Below are positions 24,148 through 31,624 of a stretch of DNA of 38,391 nucleotides, piece after piece (positions within the stretch are counted from its first letter, which is position 1; each line of letters starts with the position of its first letter). The position numbers and the translations under genes are program-made. A model generated the notes under the pieces. The model saw only the letters and a program-made list of their open reading frames with translations, had not been told where the DNA came from and did no database searches. Source of the DNA: Stenotrophomonas sp. UBA7346 (GTDB lineage Bacteria > Pseudomonadota > Gammaproteobacteria > Xanthomonadales > Xanthomonadaceae); contig DKPB01000068.1 of NCBI GenBank assembly GCA_002471015.1, positions 1 through 38,391 of the forward strand, written 5' to 3'.

Positions 24148-25593
24148 ATGAAAGCGATCAAATGGACTGTACTCGCCATGGCGGTTTCCGCGCTGACCCT
24201 CAGCGCGGCGGCCAATGCGGCGGATAACCAGAACAAGAGTGCGAACATCGATCACCAGCACAACGTGAACGAGACGCGGACCAATACCAATACCAACACG
24301 AACACCAATACGACGACCAACACCAACACCAACACCAACGTCAACACCAATATCGATACCGATGTTGACCTGAAGTTGGATGCAGCGGCAACGCTGCGCT
24401 ACAGCGATACGCGCAGCAACACCGAGACGACCCGCAGCTCGTCCAACGAGGTGTATGAAAACATCCAGAAGACCTCGAATGTCAGCTCGGATGAGCGCAA
24501 GGAAAAGAACAATCACGCTGTCGACGTGAGCTTCAAGAAGGCGATGAACCTGTCTTCGGACGTCAACTTCTCCGGCGACCCGACCATCACCGGCAACATC
24601 GACCTGGACTCGGCGGCGATTGCCATTATCGACAACCGCCAGTCCGTTTCGGGTAATACCGCCCACAACGGTCTGCTCAGCAACGATGCATCGATCGCTG
24701 ATGACGTCGGTTCCAATGCATCGGGCAACCTGGGCTTCAACGTGGCAGCCGGTGACAACAACGCCCAGGACAATGCCGCGGCACTGTCGGCGGCGGATGC
24801 GTCCTTCAGCTTCGGCATGGCCGATGCGGAAGTGTTCGTCAACCAGAGCGGCATGAACAACACCACGATGAACCACGGCGTGACCAACGCTGCCGCCATC
24901 GGTGGCAACGCGTTCTCCGGTGCGTCAGGCAATATCGGTGTCAACGTTACCTCGGGCAACAACAACGAGCAGAAGAACGCGTTGGCGGCTTCGGTGGCGA
25001 CCAGTGCCTATGCCACCTCGAGCATCAGCTCCAACCAGGTGTCTTCAGGCAACAAGGTCAGCAACAACGGCTACTACGACCGCATGGTCAGCAGCATCAA
25101 CGTGAACCTGGGCGGCAAGGTGACTGGCACGACGCAGGGTAGCGGCACGGGCCAGTACGCGGGTACCGGCAACTCCTACCAGAAGACCAACTTCTATCCG
25201 GACAACTGGACCGGCAACACACATACCGGTGGCAACCAGACCGGCCACACCGACTGGGACAACCAGACCCAGGGGGCGGTGGCCAACCCCAACCGTCCGG
25301 GCGTGGGTGGCATGGCATGGGATACCGACGAGAAGGGCAACCTGAGCTTCTCGGAAATGGGTACTGCCGATCTGACCGCCAGCCTGAGCGGCACCGTGGT
25401 CAGCGTGGACTGGATCGCGGTTGATGCGACCAATACTGCCAGCCTGTCGGGCAGTGCGTTCTCCAACGCCTCCGGCAACATCGGTGTCAACGTGTCCTCG
25501 GGCACCGGCAACCTGCAGGCCAACAGCCTGGCATTGGCGGTTGCGCAGCCGTCCACCGGCGGTGGTGGTGGCGGTGGTGAGCCCACTCCGTAA
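24148..25593 (+). CDS. fapC: FapC-like major amyloid fibre subunit
   Basis: This is a 481-residue exported protein starting at the ATG preceded by GAGGGG. The signal peptide is MKAIKWTVLAMAVSALTLSA...NA. It has a Thr-Asn low-complexity tract (residues 44-70). Three amyloid-type repeats are at about 190-213 (NASGNLGFNVAAGDNNAQDN), 253-284 (NAFSGASGNIGVNVTSGNNN) and 437-465 (AFSNASGNIGVNVSSGTGNL). A short linker separates repeats 1 and 2 and a long Gly/Asn/Thr linker (about 285-428) separates 2 and 3. Pseudomonas FapC has the same three-repeat, two-linker plan. The tail is GGGGGGGEPTP, with no Cys-x-x-Cys and no cysteine anywhere. Automatic annotation may call such proteins adhesins. Confidence 0.82.
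   Translation: MKAIKWTVLAMAVSALTLSAAANAADNQNKSANIDHQHNVNETRTNTNTNTNTNTTTNTNTNTNVNTNIDTDVDLKLDAAATLRYSDTRSNTETTRSSSNEVYENIQKTSNVSSDERKEKNNHAVDVSFKKAMNLSSDVNFSGDPTITGNIDLDSAAIAIIDNRQSVSGNTAHNGLLSNDASIADDVGSNASGNLGFNVAAGDNNAQDNAAALSAADASFSFGMADAEVFVNQSGMNNTTMNHGVTNAAAIGGNAFSGASGNIGVNVTSGNNNEQKNALAASVATSAYATSSISSNQVSSGNKVSNNGYYDRMVSSINVNLGGKVTGTTQGSGTGQYAGTGNSYQKTNFYPDNWTGNTHTGGNQTGHTDWDNQTQGAVANPNRPGVGGMAWDTDEKGNLSFSEMGTADLTASLSGTVVSVDWIAVDATNTASLSGSAFSNASGNIGVNVSSGTGNLQANSLALAVAQPSTGGGGGGGEPTP
24278..24353 (+). repeat. Short-unit repeat encoding a Thr-Asn tract
   Basis: Imperfect copies of a six-base unit (AACACC/AATACC) run for about 75 bases in the fapC-like gene and encode alternating Thr-Asn. 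Whole-unit gain or loss would keep the frame and change the length of the segment between signal peptide and first amyloid repeat. Confidence 0.8.
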
Positions 25594-25636
25594 GGCAGTT
25601 GTTGCTGCCTGAGGAAGCAACATCGTGCTGAGCAAG

Positions 25637-25662
25637 ACCCGGCCATCCGCCAATGGCCGGGT
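25637..25662 (+). terminator. Intra-operon hairpin between fapC-like and fapD-like genes
   Basis: ACCCGGCCAT and ATGGCCGGGT form a perfect 10-bp stem with a CCGCCA loop, 43 bases after the fapC-like stop. No U tract follows, and smaller GC hairpins continue to about 25708. It lies in the only large gap (143 bases) of the operon. It is therefore more likely a partial terminator or 3' mRNA stabiliser that raises fibre subunit output over the downstream export genes. Confidence 0.55.
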
Positions 25663-25736
25663 GTTCCGGGAGTCCCGGTTCCCCTCCCCCGTGGAGCCGG
25701 GGCTCCCACCTGCGGATTCACCGGAGTACGCGCCCA

Positions 25737-26438
25737 ATGCTATGCCGCCTGCTACTGATCACCTGTGTACTCGCATTGCTGCCGGTCAAGGCAACGGCCG
25801 GTGACGTGGCATTCAGCAGCGTGCTGCCCAATGGCGCGTTGTACAGCGGGCAGGTGGAGAGCATCAAGGAGCGTCGTTTCCGCAACCTGGTGCGGCAGCA
25901 GACCGACTACAGCTGTGGCGCGGCCGCATTGGCCACCATTCTCAAGCATGCCTATCACCTGAACACCGACGAGGCGACGGTGATTGAAGGAATGATGGGC
26001 GTCGCCGATCCCGAGCTGGTCCGCCAGCGCGGTTTCTCGCTGTTGGACATCAAACGCTACGTCGAGTCGCTGGGCATGCGCGGGCGCGGCTACCGCATTG
26101 ACGAGGACAGATTGAAGGGCCTGCGCGTGCCGGGGCTGGTGCTGATGGATGTGCGCGGTTTCCGTCACTTCGTGGTGCTCAAGCAGGTGCGTGACGGCCG
26201 GGTTGAGCTGGGTGATCCCATCCTCGGCAATCGCGTGATCCCGTTGCGTGATTTCCTCGATGCCTGGCCCTCGCGCGCGGTATTCGTGGTGATAGGCAGC
26301 GACTTCGACCGCAACACCGTGCTGCTGCAACCCAGTGAACAAATCAGCGCTCGCGCTCTGGCAGCACGCCAGGGCAACGGGCCCATTACAGATGCGGAGC
26401 TGGTCGACTTCGGCTTCACCCATGCCGACCTGTTCTGA
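25737..26438 (+). CDS. fapD: FapD-like periplasmic C39 cysteine peptidase
   Basis: This is a 233-residue peptidase with a signal peptide (MLCRLLLITCVLALLPVKATA). It has a C39 fold with the catalytic Cys in QQTDYSCGAAALATIL (C60), the His in RGFRHFVVL (H144) and the Asp in LGDPILGNR (D160). It has no ABC transporter or membrane domains, unlike bacteriocin exporters, so it acts alone in the periplasm. Pseudomonas FapD is a C39 peptidase required for fibre secretion; its substrate is not firmly known. Start at 25737 is supported by the signal peptide and a GGAG upstream. It follows the fapC-like gene after a hairpin-rich gap and precedes the fapE-like gene by 11 bases. Confidence 0.87.
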   Translation: MLCRLLLITCVLALLPVKATAGDVAFSSVLPNGALYSGQVESIKERRFRNLVRQQTDYSCGAAALATILKHAYHLNTDEATVIEGMMGVADPELVRQRGFSLLDIKRYVESLGMRGRGYRIDEDRLKGLRVPGLVLMDVRGFRHFVVLKQVRDGRVELGDPILGNRVIPLRDFLDAWPSRAVFVVIGSDFDRNTVLLQPSEQISARALAARQGNGPITDAELVDFGFTHADLF

Positions 26439-26449
26439 AGGAGTCAGCA

Positions 26450-27211
26450 ATGAACTACGTCCCCCCCGCAGTATTGGCCATGGCAATGGCGCTTGCGCTG
26501 CCCGCCCATGCTGAAGACGCCGCAACGTCACCGGGCAATGGCCTGCACGAGATCCCTGACGAAGAGCTGGGTCAGATGCGGGGTCGTTACACGGTGGGTG
26601 GCAATGAAGTGGCCTGGTTCGGCGTGACCATGATTTCCACCTGGCAGGCGGCCAATGGCCAGAGCCTGCAGGGTGCGCTGCAGATTGGCATGGATTTCCG
26701 CAACGGCGGCGCACCCAAGGTGAGTTTTACCCCCAGCGTCACCGTAACCGCCGCCAATGCGCCGCTGCCCGATGTCAGTGGGCGCAGCATCAATGGCGCG
26801 GGCCTGGACAATGTGGCCGGGCTCAGCCAGAGCGTGCAGATCGCAGGTGATGGCAATCGCGCCAGCAACGTGCTGCAACTGAATGTCCGTAATGATGGCG
26901 TGGTGCCATCGCAGGGCGGGGTGGCCGGCAACAGCAGTGCGCAGCAGGGGGCAGCCAGTGCGGTCGCAAGCTTCGACGGCAGCTCGGCGCGGTTGCAACT
27001 GCAGGTCCAAGGCCAGGGTGCGGTGCAGCAGTGGCTGCGCAATGGCGCCATGGGGCAGAGCATCCAACTGCTGGGCGACGGCCAGGTGGCGCAGAACCTG
27101 GTGCAGATCGACCTGGTGAAGCAGTCGCTGGTCGGCAACCTGCCGTTGTCGCAGAACGTGGCACAGGCCATCACGCTCAATCGGGGGATTGGCGGGATTG
27201 GCTGGCAATGA
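26450..27211 (+). CDS. fapE: FapE-like exported protein with amyloid-type repeats
   Basis: This is a 253-residue exported protein with signal peptide MNYVPPAVLAMAMALALPAHA and AAGGAG before the ATG. Just after the signal lies EIPDEELGQMRGR (34-46), which aligns with DELSDDDYAGMDSG of the first gene and resembles a C39 leader. Two repeat-like segments follow, LSQSVQIAGDGNRASNVLQL (125-144) and GQSIQLLGDGQVAQNLVQID (202-221). They echo the x-Q-x-x-G-x-x-N-x-x-x-N pattern of the fibre subunits. Pseudomonas FapE is a minor fibre-associated component. The assignment rests on gene order, size and these repeats. Possible alternative: another minor subunit specific to this group. Confidence 0.68.
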   Translation: MNYVPPAVLAMAMALALPAHAEDAATSPGNGLHEIPDEELGQMRGRYTVGGNEVAWFGVTMISTWQAANGQSLQGALQIGMDFRNGGAPKVSFTPSVTVTAANAPLPDVSGRSINGAGLDNVAGLSQSVQIAGDGNRASNVLQLNVRNDGVVPSQGGVAGNSSAQQGAASAVASFDGSSARLQLQVQGQGAVQQWLRNGAMGQSIQLLGDGQVAQNLVQIDLVKQSLVGNLPLSQNVAQAITLNRGIGGIGWQ

Positions 27212-27261
27212 GGCCGGGCCGGTCAGTGCCGGTGGTGAACATCATGCAGAGGATCGAGACA

Positions 27262-28593
27262 ATGAACAGACTGGCGATGGCGGCGCTGGTGGGGCTGGCT
27301 GTGGTTTCGCCCGCGGTTGCGGCACAGGACGCGGCGGGCGGCACGCCCAGCGATGAAGACGTAAAGGCGTTGGTGGCGCAGCTGGAGGCATTGAAGGCCA
27401 GCTATGCGCAGGAAGTCAGGCGCCTGCGCGAGCTGGACATGCAGGTGCAGGCAATCCAGGCACGGGTCAGTGGCAAGACGGCGCAGCCCTTGCCAGCGAC
27501 AGCACAGGCACAGGCGGCAGCGGCAAATGCCGCAGCGGAAGTGCCCGCACCACCGGCGCAACAAACGGCGGCTTCTGGTGGTGAAGGTTATGCCAGCTCC
27601 GCAGCCGAGGCCCAGCAGGCCAAGGAGGCCGTCCGGCGCAGCGTGGATGATGCCAAACAGCAGCAATCGGCCTTGTTCAATCGCCGTTTGACGTTGGAAA
27701 ACAGCCTCACCTACGCGCGCTACGACCGCAAGCAACTCACCCTCAACGGCTTCCTGGCGCTGGATGCGATCTTCCTGGGCAACATCGCCATCGAGAACGT
27801 CGAATCCGATTCGCTGACTTACAACTTTGCCGCGCGCTGGGGCGTCAATCCACGGTTGACCCTGAATCTGGACGTACCTTACATCGCGCGCAAGACGATC
27901 TACCAGAAAGGCGGCGCCGGTGGTTCGGCGGCAGCCATCGCACAGGAAGAAACCAACGGTACCGGCATTGGCGATGTCACCGTCAGTGCCAACTACAAGT
28001 TGTTCGGCGAACGCGGCTGGCGCCCGGAGACGGTGTTGACCAGTGGCATCACCGCGCCAACCGGGCGCGAGCCCTATGGCATGGATTGGAAGATCATCGA
28101 GCGCGACGATGATGATTTCATCCGTTTCGCGGTGCCCGCGGAACAGCCCACCGGCAACGGGGTATGGCAGGCCAACGTTGGCTTGTCGGCGGTCAAGACT
28201 GCAGACCCGGCCATCCTGTTCGCCAATGTCGGCTACATCCATTCCTTCGCGCGCAGCTTTGACGACCTTGATTCCAATCCCGATACGGTCAATCCGGGGG
28301 ACGTCAGGTTGGGCAAGTCGTTCTACTTTGGCGCAGGCATTGCCTTTGCCTTCAACGAACGCACCAGCCTGAGCATTTCCTTCAGCGACAAACTCAGCGC
28401 GCGCGCTTCCACCCGCTACAAGGGGGGGAAGTGGGTGAAGATGATCGGCAGTGATGCCAACGCGGGCACCTTGAACCTGGGGGTTACCTACGCGCTGACA
28501 TCCAAGGCGACCTTCGTCAGCATGCTGGGCGTCGGGCTTACTCCTGATGCGCCAGACTTCAGCCTGGCGTTCAAGGTGCCGTACATGCTGTGA
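27262..28593 (+). CDS. fapF: FapF-like outer-membrane amyloid export channel
   Basis: This is a 443-residue protein with a signal peptide (MNRLAMAALVGLAVVSPAVA), then a predicted coiled coil at about 30-70 (VKALVAQLEALKASYAQEVR). An Ala/Pro-rich linker and a second helical part (AAEAQQAKEAVRRSVDDAKQ) follow. From about residue 143 there is a beta-barrel of alternating hydrophobic strands (SLTYNFAARWGVNPRLTLNL, GIGDVTVSANYKLFG, YFGAGIAFAFNERTSLSISF). Pseudomonas FapF has the same plan: an N-terminal trimeric coiled coil and plug before a porin-like barrel that secretes FapB and FapC. The ATG at 27262 follows AGAGGA and starts the signal peptide. The protein ends VPYML rather than with Phe, which is unusual for an outer-membrane barrel. 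Confidence 0.83.
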   Translation: MNRLAMAALVGLAVVSPAVAAQDAAGGTPSDEDVKALVAQLEALKASYAQEVRRLRELDMQVQAIQARVSGKTAQPLPATAQAQAAAANAAAEVPAPPAQQTAASGGEGYASSAAEAQQAKEAVRRSVDDAKQQQSALFNRRLTLENSLTYARYDRKQLTLNGFLALDAIFLGNIAIENVESDSLTYNFAARWGVNPRLTLNLDVPYIARKTIYQKGGAGGSAAAIAQEETNGTGIGDVTVSANYKLFGERGWRPETVLTSGITAPTGREPYGMDWKIIERDDDDFIRFAVPAEQPTGNGVWQANVGLSAVKTADPAILFANVGYIHSFARSFDDLDSNPDTVNPGDVRLGKSFYFGAGIAFAFNERTSLSISFSDKLSARASTRYKGGKWVKMIGSDANAGTLNLGVTYALTSKATFVSMLGVGLTPDAPDFSLAFKVPYML

Positions 28594-28605
28594 CGTGCAG
28601 AAGTT

Positions 28606-29940
28606 TCAGCGCAGGCTGTCCAGGGTCAGCTGGTGCTTGCGGCAAAGCCGGTAGATGGTCACCCGTGATACCCGCATCAGTCGGGCACAGGCGCTGACGT
28701 TGAATTGGCTCTGCTGCAGGCAGGACAGCAGGGTTTCGCGCTCGGCGTGGATGCGTGCGCTGTCCAGCTGGCTACCCTCCAGGGCTGTGCCGGCGGGGCT
28801 CAGCTCAAGATCGGCGCAGCTGATCAGCTCGCCTTCGGCTGTGATGGCAGCGCGCTGCACCCGGTTGAGCAGTTCGCGCACGTTGCCGGGCCAGTTGAAA
28901 CGTTCCATGGCCTGCCTGGCGGCACTGCTGTAGCCGCGTGCGCGGATCTGGTGGTGCCCGCGGAAACTGCGCAGGAAGTGATGTGCCAGCAGATCGACAT
29001 CACCACCGCGCTTGCGCAGTGGCGGCATCGACAGGCGCAGCACGTTGAGGCGGTAATACAGGTCGCGACGGAAGCGGCCTTGTTCCACCGCCTGTTCCAG
29101 GTCCACGTGGGTGGCCGCCAGGATGCGCACGTTCACCCGCAATGCCTGGTTGCTGCCCACGCGTTCGATGGTGCCTTCCTGCAGTACCCGCAGCAGGCTG
29201 GTCTGTGCATCCAGCGGCAGGTCGCCCACTTCATCCAGAAAGACCGTGCCGGTGTGTGCGGTTTCAAACAGGCCCTGGCGGCGGCTGGTGGCACCGGTGA
29301 AGGCCCCACGCTCGTGGCCAAACAGCTCCGATTGCACAAGGGTGGAAGGAATCGCGCCGCAGTTGATGGCCTGGAAGGGCCTGTCCGCGCGGGTCGAAAG
29401 CTGGTGCAGCGCGTGCGCGGCAACCTCCTTGCCGGTGCCGGTCTCGCCGGTGATCAACACCGGCAGGTCCACCGGGGCGTACTTGCGCAGCGTCGCGCGC
29501 ATGTTCAGCATCACGTCGCTTTGCCCCAGCAGGGTCTGCAGCACCTCGCCGGCGGCCGGTGAAGGGACGGCATCCAGCGCCTGCAGCTCGCGTAGCAGGC
29601 CGTTGAGGTCAGGTGGGTGCGGGAACTGTTGGCGGCAGGCGGCCAGCAGAGGATGGCAGGGCAGGGGGGCGGTCGAGATCGCCGGGGTGATGGCAAACAG
29701 CGGCATATGCTGGTGCTCGGCGGTGAACCTGCCGATACGCTCCAGTTCGCTCTCCGAACTGGTGCGGAAGTCGATCAGGCCAACCACCGTGTCGCCGCCG
29801 CGCATGCCAATGTCGGCGGACTGCTGGGGCAACACCGCGCGTATCTGCCAGCCATCCGCAGCCAGCATCACTTTCTCTCTTTCCCCCGGTTTTCCAAACC
29901 AGATCACACATCGTCGGCTTGACTCGGATACGGCTGCCAT
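28606..29940 (-). CDS. VpsR-like sigma-54 enhancer-binding regulator
   Basis: This is a 444-residue transcription activator. The N-terminal 125 residues form a receiver-like domain (CVIWFGKPGE, TVVGLIDFRTSSESELERIG) with an Asp at the usual phosphoacceptor strand but a poorly conserved acidic pocket, as in VpsR. The AAA+ domain has Walker A GETGTGKE (165-172), GAFTGA (212-217), which contacts sigma-54, and Walker B VFLDEVG (about 233). The Fis-type helix-turn-helix is CLQQSQFNVSACARLMRVSR followed by VTIYRL. Start at 29940 is favoured by GAGGTGA upstream; an alternative ATG is at 29970. It converges on the fapF-like gene with 12 bases between stops. By location it is the likely activator of the sigma-54 promoter at 22890. 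Some VpsR relatives respond to cyclic di-GMP; that is untested here. Confidence 0.9.
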   Translation of the reverse strand: MAAVSESSRRCVIWFGKPGEREKVMLAADGWQIRAVLPQQSADIGMRGGDTVVGLIDFRTSSESELERIGRFTAEHQHMPLFAITPAISTAPLPCHPLLAACRQQFPHPPDLNGLLRELQALDAVPSPAAGEVLQTLLGQSDVMLNMRATLRKYAPVDLPVLITGETGTGKEVAAHALHQLSTRADRPFQAINCGAIPSTLVQSELFGHERGAFTGATSRRQGLFETAHTGTVFLDEVGDLPLDAQTSLLRVLQEGTIERVGSNQALRVNVRILAATHVDLEQAVEQGRFRRDLYYRLNVLRLSMPPLRKRGGDVDLLAHHFLRSFRGHHQIRARGYSSAARQAMERFNWPGNVRELLNRVQRAAITAEGELISCADLELSPAGTALEGSQLDSARIHAERETLLSCLQQSQFNVSACARLMRVSRVTIYRLCRKHQLTLDSLR

Positions 29941-30011
29941 GCTGGTCACCTCTCCATCCGGCGCCACCATATACCCCCCGTTCGGAAAGGTGCAATCGCG
30001 ATAAGCTCCTG

Positions 30012-30041
30012 AATTGGCGGCTCAGGTCATTGCCGCCAATT
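30012..30041. promoter_or_regulatory. Perfect dyad upstream of the sigma-54 regulator gene
   Basis: AATTGGCGGC (30012-30021) and GCCGCCAATT (30032-30041) form a perfect 10-bp inverted repeat with a 10-base spacer, so half-sites are 20 bases (two helical turns) apart. It is centred about 86 bases upstream of the regulator start and 100 bases downstream of the NlpC gene stop. It is a likely operator for a dimeric protein. It could also be a hairpin in a leader RNA; there is no T tract. It does not resemble the fap half-sites. Confidence 0.5.
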
Positions 30042-30075
30042 AACATTTGTGCAATCCGCGTGAGTTCCGGGAATG

Positions 30076-30101
30076 AAAAAGCCGCGATCAGTGATCGCGG
30101 C
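30076..30101 (-). terminator. Terminator of the first NlpC/P60 gene
   Basis: GCCGCGATC and GATCGCGGC pair around AGT. On the minus strand the stem is followed by TTTTTC. It lies 28 bases past the stop of the gene at 30129. Confidence 0.88.
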
Positions 30102-30128
30102 CTTTCAGCTTGCGGGGTGGCTCAGCGC

Positions 30129-30875
30129 TTACAGCGCCATGCGCCGTGCCTGCATGAACTTGTCGCCCCAGTACCCGGTAAGCAGGGTATCGGTGCGGAC
30201 ATCCTTGCCGGTGCTGGGTGCGTGCAGGAAGCGACCCTCGCCGACATAGATGCCGACATGGTCAACGCGGCCGCGGCGGCCAAAGAACACCAGGTCGCCA
30301 GCGGCAAGCGCCGAGCGGTCACGGATCAGTTCGGCGTTGGCCTGGTTGGCCATCTCTCGCGAGACACGCGGCAGTTCCACGCCCAGCGCGGTACGGAAGA
30401 CGTAACCCACCAGGCCGCTGCAGTCGAAGCCTGCATCCGGCGAACTGCCACCCCAGCGGTACGGGGTGCCCAGCAGGGTCATTGCACGGCGCAGGATGGA
30501 CTGCACCTTGCCATCGGAATCATTGGCCAGTGCCGCCTCGGTGGCAGCAGACACGCCCTTGGAGGCGTCATATGCGGAAATCAGGCGGCCCAGGTCGCCG
30601 GCAAACATCGCCGAGCGGTCCATCAGTGGAATGGTGTCGCTTGCGGCCAGGTGCGGCAGCAGGGCGGCCAGCGTGGCGGTTGCGGCGGCGTCGGTCTTGC
30701 TGCGGGTCGGTTCGACCTTGGCAACGGCCTGACGGGCGGCGGGTTCGGCGTCGGCTGCGCTCTGGGCAAAGGCCGGCAGACTGGCAACAGCCAGTGCAGC
30801 GGCGCACAGGAGACGACGGAACGGCAGTTTGTTGAGCTTGGGCTGGCCCGGTTGGGACGTGTTTTCAGTCGTCAC
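30129..30875 (-). CDS. NlpC/P60 cell-wall endopeptidase, exported
   Basis: This is a 248-residue hydrolase predicted to cut peptidoglycan stem peptides. It starts at a GTG. The signal peptide is in the first 38 residues (RRLLCAAALAVASLPAFAQ). A linker of about 85 residues precedes the C-terminal NlpC/P60 domain: RAMTLLGTPYRWGGSSPDAG, FDCSGLVGYVF (catalytic Cys about 152), AGDLVFFGRRG, VDHVGIYVGEGRFLHAPS (catalytic His). It is a close paralogue of the next gene upstream at 30981, in the same orientation, separated by an AT-rich 105-base promoter region. The pair probably arose by tandem duplication. A terminator follows at 30076. Confidence 0.93.
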   Translation of the reverse strand: MTTENTSQPGQPKLNKLPFRRLLCAAALAVASLPAFAQSAADAEPAARQAVAKVEPTRSKTDAAATATLAALLPHLAASDTIPLMDRSAMFAGDLGRLISAYDASKGVSAATEAALANDSDGKVQSILRRAMTLLGTPYRWGGSSPDAGFDCSGLVGYVFRTALGVELPRVSREMANQANAELIRDRSALAAGDLVFFGRRGRVDHVGIYVGEGRFLHAPSTGKDVRTDTLLTGYWGDKFMQARRMAL

Positions 30876-30980
30876 GCGGCAGTCACGAAAAAATTCGATG
30901 GGCGATCATGCCTTGTGAAACGTGTGAGTAGGTACAAATTTCGTTAAATAATCGTTATTTTTGGTGACCTATTGCCCGTT

Positions 30981-31514
30981 TCACCGCAAAACGCGCTTCG
31001 CGCCGGTGTAATGGTCGCGCCAATAGACACCGTCCAGATGATCCATGCGCACCGTGCCGCCGGTGCTGGGCGCATGGACAAAGCGGCCCTCGCCAACATA
31101 GATGCCAACGTGCCAGACGTTGCCTTTGTCGCCGAAAAACACCAGATCTCCGGCGGTCAGGCGATCTGTGGCGATCTTCGGGCCCTGGATGGCGGCCAGT
31201 TCGCGCGAGGTGCGGGGCAGGTTGAGCGCCAGCATGTCGCGGTAGACGTAGGTGACCAGGCCACTGCAGTCAAACCCCGACTCCGGGGTGTTGCCGCCAT
31301 AGCGGTAGGGCGTACCCACCAGCCCCAATGCGCGCATCATCACCGACGCTGCGGCCGCCGGGTCGGCCGAGGCCACTGGCGTGTAGTGACGGCTTGGCGC
31401 TGGGGCAGCCGCGCGTTTGGGCGGACTGTGGCCGCAGCCGCTGAGTGCTGCGATGGCCAGGAGCGTGGCCGGCAGGCGCCACGAGCGGAAGCGGGGAACT
31501 GGCGTGATGTGCAT
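30981..31514 (-). CDS. NlpC/P60 cell-wall endopeptidase, lipoprotein
   Basis: This is a 177-residue lipoprotein hydrolase. The signal LLAIAALSGCGHS carries a lipobox with the lipidated Cys at 27. A short Ala/Pro linker precedes the NlpC/P60 domain: RALGLVGTPYRYGGNTPESG, FDCSGLVTYVYRD (catalytic Cys), AGDLVFFGDKG, VWHVGIYVGEGRFVHAPSTG (catalytic His). It resembles the Spr/NlpC lipoproteins. Compared with its neighbour at 30129 it has a lipid anchor and no long linker, so the two paralogues probably act at different places in the envelope. The start could also be the in-frame ATG at 31535; neither has a clear ribosome binding site. Confidence 0.92.
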   Translation of the reverse strand: MHITPVPRFRSWRLPATLLAIAALSGCGHSPPKRAAAPAPSRHYTPVASADPAAAASVMMRALGLVGTPYRYGGNTPESGFDCSGLVTYVYRDMLALNLPRTSRELAAIQGPKIATDRLTAGDLVFFGDKGNVWHVGIYVGEGRFVHAPSTGGTVRMDHLDGVYWRDHYTGAKRVLR

Positions 31515-31624
31515 GGAGCCCGGATAATGCGCCATCTTAGAAGGCCGTCATCATGGCGGCGTCCCCGGCGGCCGACAAGCCGTCCCAACGTCTGCCAGCG
31601 GGCAGCCATTTAACAGAGTTACGC

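Noticed and set aside
24278..24353. Thr-Asn repeat as a CRISPR array
   Set aside because: The unit is six bases, in frame, and has no spacers.
24046..24876. Minus-strand frame opposite the fapC-like gene with Val/Gly/Ile repeats
   Set aside because: It mirrors the Thr-Asn microsatellite of the fapC-like gene and has no start region or homology of its own.
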